Assembly (NCBI GenBank): GCA_937897085.1
Contig: CALCOR010000315.1
Span: forward strand, 1 to 6,665
DNA length: 6,665 nt
DNA from: an uncultured euryarchaeote
GTDB lineage: Archaea; Thermoplasmatota; Poseidoniia; Poseidoniales; Thalassarchaeaceae
Direction of reading: 5' to 3'
Part shown: positions 1-6,605 of the stretch, piece by piece
Layout of the letters: every line of letters begins with the position of its first letter
Position numbering within the stretch: the stretch's first letter is position 1
The notes under the pieces: model-generated
What the model saw: the letters and a program-made list of their open reading frames with translations, nothing else
The model's database searches: none
What the model was told of the DNA's origin: nothing
Position numbers and translations under genes: made by a program

Positions 1-155
1 TCGAACTTGGACTCGATGAGCGCGCGGTCTGCATCGCTGATCTGCAGCATGTGCTGCATCGCATCGAGCAACCTGATGCTGTGCAGGGAGAGCGCCCCGT
101 CGCCGCACCACGCCAAATCAAGTGCATGCCAGAACGGAGTATGCTCTGGGATCAT
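1..155 (-). CDS. Hypothetical protein with TerB-like helical pattern, C-terminus cut off by window edge
   Basis: This open frame starts with ATG at 155-153 and runs off the left edge without a stop, giving the first 51 residues (MIPEHTPFWHALDLAWCGDG...). The start overlaps the stop of the upstream gene as ATGA, so the two are probably translated together. A GGAG lies 8 bases before the ATG, inside the upstream gene. Residues 16-48 show an Asp-Gly turn (D19-G20) followed by regularly spaced hydrophobics (L22, L29, L30, L37, I39, L46), the pattern of TerB-like or EF-hand-like small helical modules. The C-terminal module of the upstream protein has the same pattern and aligns without gaps from the Asp-Gly pair for 21 positions, 7 of them identical. 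I infer a related protein or domain. The true function is not recognisable, and what follows beyond the edge is unknown. Confidence 0.6.
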   Translation of the reverse strand, partial: MIPEHTPFWHALDLAWCGDGALSLHSIRLLDAMQHMLQISDADRALIESKF

Positions 156-889
156 GACTCCCGCTCCAGCATTTCTCGCAGCAGTTTCAGGTGGGTCTCG
201 AAGGGAATCGTCAGTTCTAGCCGCTTGCGAGCGAGCAACTTCGCTTCAGCGGGGTCGAGGATGCCATCCACCCAGCAGGTAGAGAGCAGTAATTCGTACG
301 CATCCACGGGGGACATCTCCTGTGATTCAGGCTCAGGCTCTGGTTCCTCCTCCGGCTCTGGCTCCTCCGACTCCGGTTCGGCATCGGCCTCCTCATCCGA
401 GTCCTCCTGCTCACTGAATAACTGAGTATCGTCGCTCAGCATGGGCTCCTCCTCGTCATCGTCATCCATGAACGCTGCTAGCGGGTCATCGGCGGCAACC
501 GCCGCACCTGCCACATCTGACGCACCCACCGCTCCGCTCACCACGCCGAGTTCTTCGAACGGGTCGACCTCGCCATCGTCTTCGTCTTCGGGCGCGTGTT
601 CCTGCATGAGTCCTCGAATCGCCTGAGACAGCGCTCCTTCTTCAGGCAGTCGCCCAGTCGACAACCCTTCGTCGACTCTCTTCAGCGACCTTTCGAGTAC
701 AGCAACCCGCCGGCCTCCCCAGTTGCCATCGTCCCTATGCTTCTCGATATGCTCCCCGGCCGCCGCCATGTCCTCAGCGTCGCAGCCGAGATGGTCGCTC
801 ATCTCAGTCATCATTGAATCGTCGAGTCCGTTCGCAGACTCACCGTTGATGATCATCAGCGCGTGCATGATCTGTTCGGGCTCCAGCAT
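152..889 (-). CDS. Acidic low-complexity protein with C-terminal TerB-like module, function unknown
   Basis: This is a complete 245-residue frame. The ATG start is supported by AAGGTG at 901-896, six bases upstream. No signal peptide or membrane segment is visible, so the protein is probably cytoplasmic. It has three parts: an N-terminal helical region (about 1-98) with amphipathic stretches; a strongly acidic, disordered-looking stretch (about 100-194) containing DDDDEEE at 142-148 and Glu-Pro repeats (PEPEEEPEPEPE) at 177-188; and a compact C-terminal module (about 195-243) with D208-G209 and spaced leucines, resembling TerB-like domains. The hydrophobic spacing suggests helices, but family membership is my inference. 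The next gene overlaps its stop by four bases and carries a similar module, suggesting a paired function. The acidic linker could act as a tether or mimic nucleic acid charge; nothing here shows which. The plus-strand Ser/Gly-rich frames opposite are shadows of this repeat-rich stretch. Confidence 0.8.
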   Translation of the reverse strand: MLEPEQIMHALMIINGESANGLDDSMMTEMSDHLGCDAEDMAAAGEHIEKHRDDGNWGGRRVAVLERSLKRVDEGLSTGRLPEEGALSQAIRGLMQEHAPEDEDDGEVDPFEELGVVSGAVGASDVAGAAVAADDPLAAFMDDDDEEEPMLSDDTQLFSEQEDSDEEADAEPESEEPEPEEEPEPEPESQEMSPVDAYELLLSTCWVDGILDPAEAKLLARKRLELTIPFETHLKLLREMLERES

Positions 890-895
890 ATCTCA

Positions 896-901
896 CACCT
901 T
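896..901 (-). promoter_or_regulatory. Ribosome binding site of the acidic protein gene
   Basis: AAGGTG on the minus strand lies six bases before the ATG at 889. It is a good Shine-Dalgarno match with normal spacing and fixes the start of the 245-residue frame, since no in-frame start upstream is better placed. Confidence 0.5.
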
Positions 902-963
902 CCCGCGCCGTCGCTGGCGTTCAATCTGCTCCCGTTGCCACCCGTTGAAAGGAGTTACCCTGC

Positions 964-1014
964 ATGGTGCGCTACTTTTCCGTAAACAAATCGAGAGAAC
1001 CGTTGATTGACTGA
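964..1014 (+). CDS. Possible 16-residue leader peptide upstream of nrdJ
   Basis: A short frame MVRYFSVNKSREPLID follows AAAGGAG (948-954) by nine bases and ends at TGA 1012-1014, about 290 bases before nrdJ. The ribosome-binding match is good, but a frame this short can arise by chance. The peptide shows no run of a single amino acid of the kind used in attenuators. It could be a leader peptide, a standalone small protein or noise. It lies on the strand opposite the acidic protein gene, upstream of that gene's start. Confidence 0.15.
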   Translation: MVRYFSVNKSREPLID

Positions 1015-1182
1015 GCACCGATTGCCGAGCACATCCCACGAATACAATTGAAAACTCAAGGAACAAGGACAGAGGGTGGCCACGTACAGATGAAGAGCCT
1101 GTTAATTATCATCCAAACAGTAAGTGAACTGACTTGGAACCATGTTTCTGCCTGATGGAGAGCCAGACAATTGCACTCTTTC

Positions 1183-1199
1183 CCGGCTCGCTACGCCGG
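1183..1199. repeat. Inverted repeat CCGGC-N7-GCCGG upstream of nrdJ
   Basis: Two perfect five-base arms are separated by seven bases, about 105 bases before the nrdJ start. It could form a small RNA hairpin or a dyad operator. No run of T follows directly, so it is not a typical intrinsic terminator. Confidence 0.35.
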
Positions 1200-1303
1200 T
1201 TGAATCACTAACCATTAAAGACCCTCCATAGCGCAGGAGAATCCCGCTCGGACGATGTGGACACCTCGCAAGTGGACAACGGTCGGCGAGCGGAAAGAAT
1301 GCC

Positions 1304-4300
1304 ATGGTGGGAACAGATTTGCAGTCCAAGTCGAAGGGTGAAACTGAGGTTGGCGAGGCGGAGAGAGGCCTTGTCATCGAGCGCCGTTTCACCTCTCATG
1401 ACAGCCCAGTGTGGGAGCAGTTCGACTGGTTCGTCGACGACATCGAGATTCGCAACCCTGACGGAAGTCTGGCTCACGAGATCAAGGGTGTAGAGTTCCC
1501 TGAGGGATTCCGGGGCGTGCCGGCTATGGTGGCGGCCCAGAAGTATCTACGCAGAGTGGTCCCTGGGATGGATCACCTCGAGAATATCCCAGAAGATGAT
1601 GTCCCAGAATGGCTCTGGCGCAGCGCACCGAATATGAAGATGCGCAAGGGAATGAGCGAGGAAGAATGGGTCGGGCGTGAGACCAGCGGCAAGCAACTGT
1701 TCCATCGATTGGCGGGCTGCTGGACCTACTGGGGTTGGAAGCATGATTACTTCGTCAGCGAGGTGGACGCGCGCGCGTACTATGATGAGATGTGCTACCT
1801 GCTCGCCAGCCAGTGCTCGGCACCGAACAGCCCGCAGTGGTTCAACACCGGTCTGCACTGGGCATACGGAATTGAAGGACCGGCCCAAGGTCACTGGTAC
1901 GTCAATCCACTCACAGGAAAGGACACCCGATCTAAGAATGCGTACGAGCGGCCACAACCACACGCTTGCTTCATCCAGAGCATCGAAGACAAGCTGGTCG
2001 GGCCAGACTCGATCACCGACCTGATCTCGCGTGAAGCACTGTTGTTCAAGTTCGGTTCCGGAACTGGCAGCAACTTCTCCAATCTGCGTGCCGCGGGTGA
2101 ACCACTCTCCGGTGGGGGTCAGAGCAGTGGCCTGCTGTCATTCCTGATGATACTCGACAAGGCTGCAGGAGCGATCAAATCTGGTGGAACCACTCGGAGA
2201 GCAGCGAAGATGGTCACACTGAATCTCGATCATCCGGACATCCGTGAATACGTCAACTGGAAGATGAAGGAAGAAGAGAAGGTGTCTGCGCTGATCGCCG
2301 GCGCTGCGGCGTTACAGAAGCACGCAAACAGCATCCTCACAGCCATCAACGATTGGGATGAAGACGCGGCTGACAGACTCGACACCAGGCGTAACCAGCA
2401 ACTGGCGCGCGCTGTGAGGCAAGCGATGAATGCGAACATCCCTCCGACGCACATCAAGCGCATACTCGACCTTGCTGATCAAGGATGGGAGAGTGTCACC
2501 TTCCAGAATTTCGACTCTGACTGGCAGGGTGCCGGATATCTTACCGTGTCAGGCCAGAACAGCAACAATTCAGTGAGGGCGGACAACGAGTTCATGCACG
2601 CAGTCGAGTCTGGAGGTGAATGGAGCCTCTACTGGCGCACCGAACTGGACAAGGCGAAGGAGGAGGGCCGCGACCCGATTCCCAAAGAGACCATGCCCGC
2701 TGTAGACCTGTGGGATGACATCGCCTATGCTGCCTGGGCATGTGCTGACCCCGGAATACAGTTCGACACCACCATCAACGATTGGCACACCTGCCCCAAT
2801 AGTGGACGCATCAACGGATCGAATCCGTGCAGCGAGTACATGTTCCTCGACGACACCGCCTGCAACCTGGCAAGTCTCAACCTGCTGAAGTTCCATGACA
2901 TGGACCAAGGGAAGTTCAATGTCGATGACTACGTGCATTCAATCCGCCTGTGGACCATCACCCTCGAGTTGTCGGTGCTGATGGCGCAGTTCCCATCCAA
3001 GAATATCTCCCGGCTGTCCTATGAGACTCGTACACTCGGGCTAGGATTCTGCAACCTCGGCTCGCTGCTGATGCACATGGGCATCCCCTATGACGATCCA
3101 CGCGGCTACTCCATCTGCGGAGCACTTGCAGCCATCATGACAGGCCAATCATATCGTACCTCAGCCGAGATGGCTTCGTTCCTCGGGCCGTTCGAACAGT
3201 TCGAGGACAACCGTGAGCCGATGTTGCGTGTAATGCGCAACCACATGCGTGCTGCGTACAACGCTCCGGTCAACGAGTATGAGGGGCTGAGCGTACTACC
3301 GGTGGCCATCGACCCCAAGAAGTGCACCAAGGACCTCCAAGAGGCGGCCTGCGCCGCTTGGGAGGCGGCTGTAAGGAAGGGAGAAGAGCACGGTTATCGC
3401 AACGCCCAGACGACCGTCATCGCGCCCACAGGAACCATCGGATTGGTGATGGGCGCGGATACCACTGGTGTCGAGCCGCAGTACTCGCTCGTCCAATTCA
3501 AGGATCTCGCCGGGGGGGGCATGCTCAAGATTCCGATGACGGGGATGCCAGCCGGCCTGCGTAAACAGGGCTACTCGAAAGTCGAGGTCGAGCGAATCAT
3601 GGACTACGTTCTAGGGACCAGTTCGCTGGTCAACTGTCCAGTGATCGGCCAAGGCACGCTGATGGACTTGGGATTCACGGAAGCCGAACTGAGCAAGATC
3701 GATGATGCGATTCCGAAGGTGCTTGGAATCCGCGGCCTGTTCACCCCAGAGATCGTTGGCATGGATTTCTGTAAGGAGGTGCTCAAACTCGATGAGGAAC
3801 AGATGGATACCCCCGCATTCGACCTGCTCACCCATCTAGGATTCAACAGAATGGATGTTCAACTCGCCGAGGACCACATCTTCGGTCGCTTGACCGTCGA
3901 GGGAGCACCTGGCCTCAAAGAGGAACATTTGGCGGTGTTCGACTGTGCCCAGCCATGCGGCCGGGACGGTAAGCGCTCAATTCATTGGAAAGCGCATGTG
4001 GACATGATGGCGGCGGCGCAGCCGTTCATCTCGGGAGCGATTAGCAAGACGATCAACATGCCAGCCGACGTCACAATCGACGACGTGAAGAACGCCTATG
4101 TGCGCAGTTGGGAGACTGGCAACAAGGCGTGCGCGCTATACCGTGATGGAAGCAAACTGTCGCAGCCCCTGACATCCTCTCTTGTGGACAACAGCGTCCT
4201 CATGGAAAGTGAATCAGACATGATGGACGAACCACCCGAGATGGCTCCCCTCCAGAAGATGGTCGATCAGGCGGTCGAACAACTACCACTTCCACCTACA

Positions 4301-4975
4301 GAGGCGAGGCCAGTCGCCGAGGCGCTCGTTCACAACTATGTCGCCGTGCGCCGGGCCCTGCCGGATGAACGCAGTTCGCACACACTCAAGGCGCGACTAG
4401 GTGGGCACACGGTGTATCTCACTTCGAGCGCTTATCATGACGAGAAACTAGGTGAGATCATGATCACCACCTCTAAGGAGGGAGCTGCATGGCGCTCGCT
4501 GCTCAATCAGTTCGCAATCGCGGTGTCCATTGGACTGCAGTACGGAGTGCCACTCGACGCGTTCGTGAAGTCATTCACCTGGCAGAAGTTCGAGCCGAGC
4601 GGCATAGTCCAGGGGGGAAGCAACCGGGTGAAGATGGCGACCAGCATCGTCGATTACATCTTCCGAGAGTTGGCCATCAAGTATCTCGGTAAAGACGACC
4701 TGGCAAATGTGTCGGAGGAGGACTTGGAGTACACATCGATCAGCCGACCGGAGGAGACCCCCGATGGTTTGATGCGCACGACGGGGGAGAAGCGGGACAT
4801 CCAGACGAAGCTCGATGTGCTGCCCGATGTTGATGAGGATATGGAGCGGATACGAATCTCACGCGAGCGCGGCTTCACTGGAGACATCTGCCAGAATTGT
4901 GGCCAGAGTCAGATGACGCGGAATGGAACCTGCCTGAAGTGCAACGCATGCGGTGAGACGACCGGCTGCTCGTGA
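1304..4975 (+). CDS. nrdJ: Adenosylcobalamin-dependent ribonucleoside reductase (class II)
   Basis: This enzyme reduces ribonucleotides to 2'-deoxyribonucleotides using a thiyl radical made by homolysis of adenosylcobalamin, so it works with or without oxygen and is cytoplasmic. The 1223 residues fit the long bacterial-type NrdJ family. The N-terminal pattern (IERRFT at 25-30, EIRNPDGS at 48-55) opens the enzyme directly, and I see no ATP-cone before it. NSPQWFNTGLHWAYG (175-189) is a family signature. Redox cysteines are C222 (HACF) and C520 (TACNLASLN); the radical cysteine C509 sits in NPCSE (507-511). Loop 1 is GGTTRRAAKMV (294-304) and loop 2 is GQNSNNSVR (417-425). The helical insert at about 322-400 is normal for this family. 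PTGTIGL (708-714) is the phosphate-binding region; AAAQPFISGAISKTINMP is at 903-920. A TSCPD-like domain spans about 1025-1130. The tail (1196-1223) has C1196, C1199, C1210, C1213, C1216 and C1222, matching the zinc-ribbon/redox tail. A weak GGAAAG lies before the ATG. The gene is intact and alone on its strand. Confidence 0.97.
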   Translation: MVGTDLQSKSKGETEVGEAERGLVIERRFTSHDSPVWEQFDWFVDDIEIRNPDGSLAHEIKGVEFPEGFRGVPAMVAAQKYLRRVVPGMDHLENIPEDDVPEWLWRSAPNMKMRKGMSEEEWVGRETSGKQLFHRLAGCWTYWGWKHDYFVSEVDARAYYDEMCYLLASQCSAPNSPQWFNTGLHWAYGIEGPAQGHWYVNPLTGKDTRSKNAYERPQPHACFIQSIEDKLVGPDSITDLISREALLFKFGSGTGSNFSNLRAAGEPLSGGGQSSGLLSFLMILDKAAGAIKSGGTTRRAAKMVTLNLDHPDIREYVNWKMKEEEKVSALIAGAAALQKHANSILTAINDWDEDAADRLDTRRNQQLARAVRQAMNANIPPTHIKRILDLADQGWESVTFQNFDSDWQGAGYLTVSGQNSNNSVRADNEFMHAVESGGEWSLYWRTELDKAKEEGRDPIPKETMPAVDLWDDIAYAAWACADPGIQFDTTINDWHTCPNSGRINGSNPCSEYMFLDDTACNLASLNLLKFHDMDQGKFNVDDYVHSIRLWTITLELSVLMAQFPSKNISRLSYETRTLGLGFCNLGSLLMHMGIPYDDPRGYSICGALAAIMTGQSYRTSAEMASFLGPFEQFEDNREPMLRVMRNHMRAAYNAPVNEYEGLSVLPVAIDPKKCTKDLQEAACAAWEAAVRKGEEHGYRNAQTTVIAPTGTIGLVMGADTTGVEPQYSLVQFKDLAGGGMLKIPMTGMPAGLRKQGYSKVEVERIMDYVLGTSSLVNCPVIGQGTLMDLGFTEAELSKIDDAIPKVLGIRGLFTPEIVGMDFCKEVLKLDEEQMDTPAFDLLTHLGFNRMDVQLAEDHIFGRLTVEGAPGLKEEHLAVFDCAQPCGRDGKRSIHWKAHVDMMAAAQPFISGAISKTINMPADVTIDDVKNAYVRSWETGNKACALYRDGSKLSQPLTSSLVDNSVLMESESDMMDEPPEMAPLQKMVDQAVEQLPLPPTEARPVAEALVHNYVAVRRALPDERSSHTLKARLGGHTVYLTSSAYHDEKLGEIMITTSKEGAAWRSLLNQFAIAVSIGLQYGVPLDAFVKSFTWQKFEPSGIVQGGSNRVKMATSIVDYIFRELAIKYLGKDDLANVSEEDLEYTSISRPEETPDGLMRTTGEKRDIQTKLDVLPDVDEDMERIRISRERGFTGDICQNCGQSQMTRNGTCLKCNACGETTGCS

Positions 4976-4976
4976 A

Positions 4977-5708
4977 TCAGTCCTGAGAGCCGAGAGGTTC
5001 TGGAATCAATTCACCGGCACTGAGTGACATCACCCATTTGTAAGTCAGTTTTCGCATTGAATTGTCCTTGAACGCATAGACGCGATTCACGCCGTGTCCC
5101 TTGGCTGGTTTGAACAAACCACCCTCAATGCCTGCTTCGTTCGCATATCTTGACAACGCAATCTTCGCAGCACGAACCATGTTGGCGGCATACTTGCGAC
5201 TCGCCTCCTCATTCACTGGTATTCCCAGAGTTCTCACCAATCTTCCTTGATTGACACCTTCGGGCTCACTCGCTATCACTCCCAAGATGATGTATTGATC
5301 TCTGATTGCCCTTCTCCATCTGCGATGGTCGGTACCCGATTCATCCAATTTCTCCTGAACGATGAAGCGGTTATACAACGTGTCCAACCATGCTCTATTC
5401 TTCTCGCCGTATCTGGCATAATCCAATACTTCTGGATTGAAATCTGATTTGTCTGGTGGCATGCGCGTGGGTGGTTTGAGCTCGACCTGGAAATCCTCCC
5501 TTGGAAGTTCATCAATCAACCATGATTCGAGTTTGTCCAACTCTACTTTATCCTCACTTCTTTTCACTGCTTCAAGAAGAAGATTCGGCGCCACTTCAGA
5601 GAAACTCTCCGGATATTTTTTGGCCCAATAATCAAAAGCATGCTGCAGACGTTTCGCTTTATCGTCGACATCAGAAGGTGCTCCAACTGTCTGCTGTTGT
5701 CCGGACAT
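4977..5708 (-). CDS. Hypothetical protein, possible winged-helix region, AT-rich gene
   Basis: I do not recognise this 243-residue protein. The ATG at 5708 is preferred because GTGA lies five bases upstream of it; an in-frame GTG at 5717 would add three residues. There is no signal peptide or membrane segment. Residues 12-70 look helical and charged; 74-95 is a Pro-rich linker (KPPTRMPP); 101-160 is helical again (WLDTLYNRF, HRRWRRAIRDQYIILGVIA). Residues 138-213 have the order short helix, helix (NQGRLVRTLG), long helix (KYAANMVRAAKIALSRYANEAG), then a Gly/Lys-rich hairpin (GLFKPAKGHGVNRVYAF). That would suit a winged-helix DNA-binding fold, but this is inference from spacing only. Base composition is lower in GC than its neighbours (23 of 60 at 5521-5580 against 42 of 60 at 6001-6060), hinting at separate origin. 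Its stop is one base from the nrdJ stop, in convergent orientation. Confidence 0.75.
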   Translation of the reverse strand: MSGQQQTVGAPSDVDDKAKRLQHAFDYWAKKYPESFSEVAPNLLLEAVKRSEDKVELDKLESWLIDELPREDFQVELKPPTRMPPDKSDFNPEVLDYARYGEKNRAWLDTLYNRFIVQEKLDESGTDHRRWRRAIRDQYIILGVIASEPEGVNQGRLVRTLGIPVNEEASRKYAANMVRAAKIALSRYANEAGIEGGLFKPAKGHGVNRVYAFKDNSMRKLTYKWVMSLSAGELIPEPLGSQD

Positions 5709-5829
5709 GTCCTTCACTCTACGTCAATTACGTCTTATTACAAATGCTGGAACTATTTGAATGAAACGAACATGTGTGCTGCATAGTATCATTTCTTCGA
5801 TAGGGCGCAAAACACGCGTTGGGCATTGT
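5709..5829 (-). promoter_or_regulatory. Probable promoter region of the hypothetical gene ending at 4977
   Basis: This AT-rich 121-base spacer lies between two genes on the same strand. On the minus strand TTGTAATAA sits about 25-34 bases before the ATG at 5708, where an archaeal TATA box would stand for a near-leaderless transcript. Between it and the start is a direct repeat of GACGTA. No clear terminator hairpin for the upstream small gene is seen. The change in base composition begins here, which favours a separate transcription unit. Confidence 0.3.
5720..5734. repeat. Direct repeat GACGTA-N3-GACGTA before the hypothetical gene
   Basis: On the minus strand GACGTA occurs twice with a nine-base period, ending about 11 bases before the ATG at 5708 and just downstream of the TATA-like TTGTAATAA. 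The position would suit an operator at the start of transcription, but two hexamers can also occur by chance. Confidence 0.3.
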
Positions 5830-6072
5830 TTAGGTCATCTCGATGCGCCAAGCGAGCCAGTTTTCGACCAGTTTTCGCACATCAGCCGGCTCTCCTGACT
5901 CAGAATGCATCTGCAACGCCGCGCGGATCGATTCCACCAGTTCCTCATCTGGTTCTTCGCCCGTGATACGTTCTATGAAGCGCTCAAGACTCATCCCTGC
6001 TCCTCGCTCCAACGCCCTTTCGAAGCGGGCGCGCTCCTCGTCGTCCTTCGGCGCTCGCACGGTGTCGGTCAA
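5830..6072 (-). CDS. Small charged helical protein downstream of the JAMM gene, function unknown
   Basis: The frame ends at TAA 5832-5830. I favour the TTG at 6072, which overlaps the JAMM stop as TTGA and has GGAG eight bases upstream, giving 80 residues. Other starts are possible: an ATG at 5994 with AGGAG five bases upstream (54 residues), or an ATG at 6138 (102 residues) that would overlap the JAMM gene by 70 bases and is less likely. The protein is rich in Glu, Arg and Asp and looks mostly helical: DDEERARFERALERG, then SLERFIERITGEEPDEELVESIRAAL, then a helix ending VRKLVENWLAWRIEMT. There are no cysteines, signal peptide or membrane segment. Tight coupling to the JAMM gene suggests it works with that protein, perhaps as a partner or adaptor. 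I do not recognise the family. Confidence 0.6.
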   Translation of the reverse strand: MTDTVRAPKDDEERARFERALERGAGMSLERFIERITGEEPDEELVESIRAALQMHSESGEPADVRKLVENWLAWRIEMT

Positions 6073-6605
6073 GAGCTCAACTCCACTCCCCACGGCGATT
6101 CCTGTTCTGGGTATTCCGTGAGATTCTCGTTCGTCCACTGGGAAAGTGGTCCTTCGATTGAGATGGGGTCGTCGGCGGGCTCGGCGCTCCAGACGGCCTG
6201 CTTCAACTCACAGTTTCCGAGCACCAAGGCTCTCTCAATGAGTCGAGCAGAACTGGCAACGGCGAGGGTGTTCTGGTCGGTGACCGACCAGTAAGCGTTG
6301 CCACTGGGATGAGTGTGAGTCCAAACCTTGTACGGTGCGCGCGAACCGGCTGGAGGGCTGAGGCCGACGCGGGACTGCGTGCCCCAGTCGACGTAGCAGC
6401 GATTGTCAGCATCGATGAGCAGACTGACCTCCATTCCTGCTATCTCCGAGATGACGTAGAAGTCGGCCCAGTAGTCGTGCAAGCCGAGCCAAGCGAGGCT
6501 CTGGCGCACTTCATCACAATGGACATCTCCGCACTCAAGCGCCGCTTCGATGACTGCTGCGGGATGCAGCACAGGCTCGACAGGTGGTCTTGCATCAGTC
6601 ATCAT
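6069..6605 (-). CDS. JAMM/MPN (JAB) domain metalloprotease-like protein
   Basis: This is a complete 178-residue frame. GGAGGT at 6616-6611 precedes two adjacent ATGs, at 6605 (five-base spacing, ATGA overlap with the upstream stop) and 6602 (eight-base spacing); either could be used. The zinc motif is intact: H97-T-H99-P, S107 and D110 match the H-x-H-x7-S-x2-D pattern of JAMM proteases. The general-base glutamate is probably E59 (GMEVSLL) or E54; I cannot tell which. Known JAMM proteins remove ubiquitin-like proteins, process their C-termini, or cleave other peptides or conjugates. The preceding 50 residues are helical and may be an accessory part; the C-terminal tail (about 140-178) is acidic. 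Length suits a single-domain JAMM protein. There is no signal peptide, so it is probably cytoplasmic. It sits between a protein ending in GGEV and a small helical protein, in overlapping genes. RadC-type or phage-tail JAMM roles are alternatives, but RadC or NlpC/P60 features are absent. Confidence 0.85.
   Translation of the reverse strand: MMTDARPPVEPVLHPAAVIEAALECGDVHCDEVRQSLAWLGLHDYWADFYVISEIAGMEVSLLIDADNRCYVDWGTQSRVGLSPPAGSRAPYKVWTHTHPSGNAYWSVTDQNTLAVASSARLIERALVLGNCELKQAVWSAEPADDPISIEGPLSQWTNENLTEYPEQESPWGVELSS

Larger units (their letters stand above)
890..1303. other. Divergent intergenic region between the acidic protein gene and nrdJ
   Basis: These 414 bases hold no convincing protein gene apart from a possible 16-codon leader frame (964-1014). 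I see no tRNA or rRNA. Promoters for both flanking genes must lie here or further out. AT-rich spots on the plus strand that could hold a TATA-like or -10-like element are TTAATTAT (1102-1109) and ATTAAAG (1214-1220); neither is decisive. Short inverted repeats occur at 1183-1199 (CCGGC/GCCGG) and weakly at 1099-1120 (CTGTT/AACAG). The frame of nrdJ is closed upstream by TAG at 1229-1231, with no earlier ATG, GTG or TTG in between, so nrdJ cannot begin before 1304. The stretch is long for this otherwise compact window, which suggests regulatory content. Confidence 0.5.

Noticed and set aside
7..1010. Plus-strand Ser/Gly/Pro-rich frames opposite the acidic protein gene
   Set aside because: Their Ser/Gly composition is the reverse complement of the Glu/Pro/Asp codons of the real minus-strand gene.
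1231..1250. CAGGAGAATCCCGC resembles part of a B12-box of cobalamin riboswitches
   Set aside because: Only the CAGGAGA half matches well, and the other conserved riboswitch cores are not seen upstream. Repression by B12 would also make little sense for a B12-dependent enzyme.
1255..1341. 28-codon frame starting at ATG 1255 and overlapping the nrdJ start
   Set aside because: The AGGAG upstream is about 15 bases away, which is too far, and the peptide has no recognisable feature.
2230..2550. Helical insert in nrdJ (about residues 322-400) as a possible intein or foreign insertion
   Set aside because: Long-form NrdJ proteins carry a comparable insert before loop 2, and no intein splice motifs are present.
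1547..2938. Long minus-strand open frames opposite nrdJ (for example 1547-1963 and 2570-2938)
   Set aside because: They lie antisense to a certain gene, have no recognisable domain or ribosome binding site, and are expected by chance in GC-rich coding DNA.
3512..3519. Run of eight G in nrdJ as a possible frameshift site or sequencing error
   Set aside because: The frame stays open and the family sequence continues correctly on both sides, so there is no sign of a shift.
5800..5832. Possible terminator after the small gene downstream of JAMM
   Set aside because: Only a three-base stem can be drawn around GCGTGTTTTGCGC and no U-tract follows.
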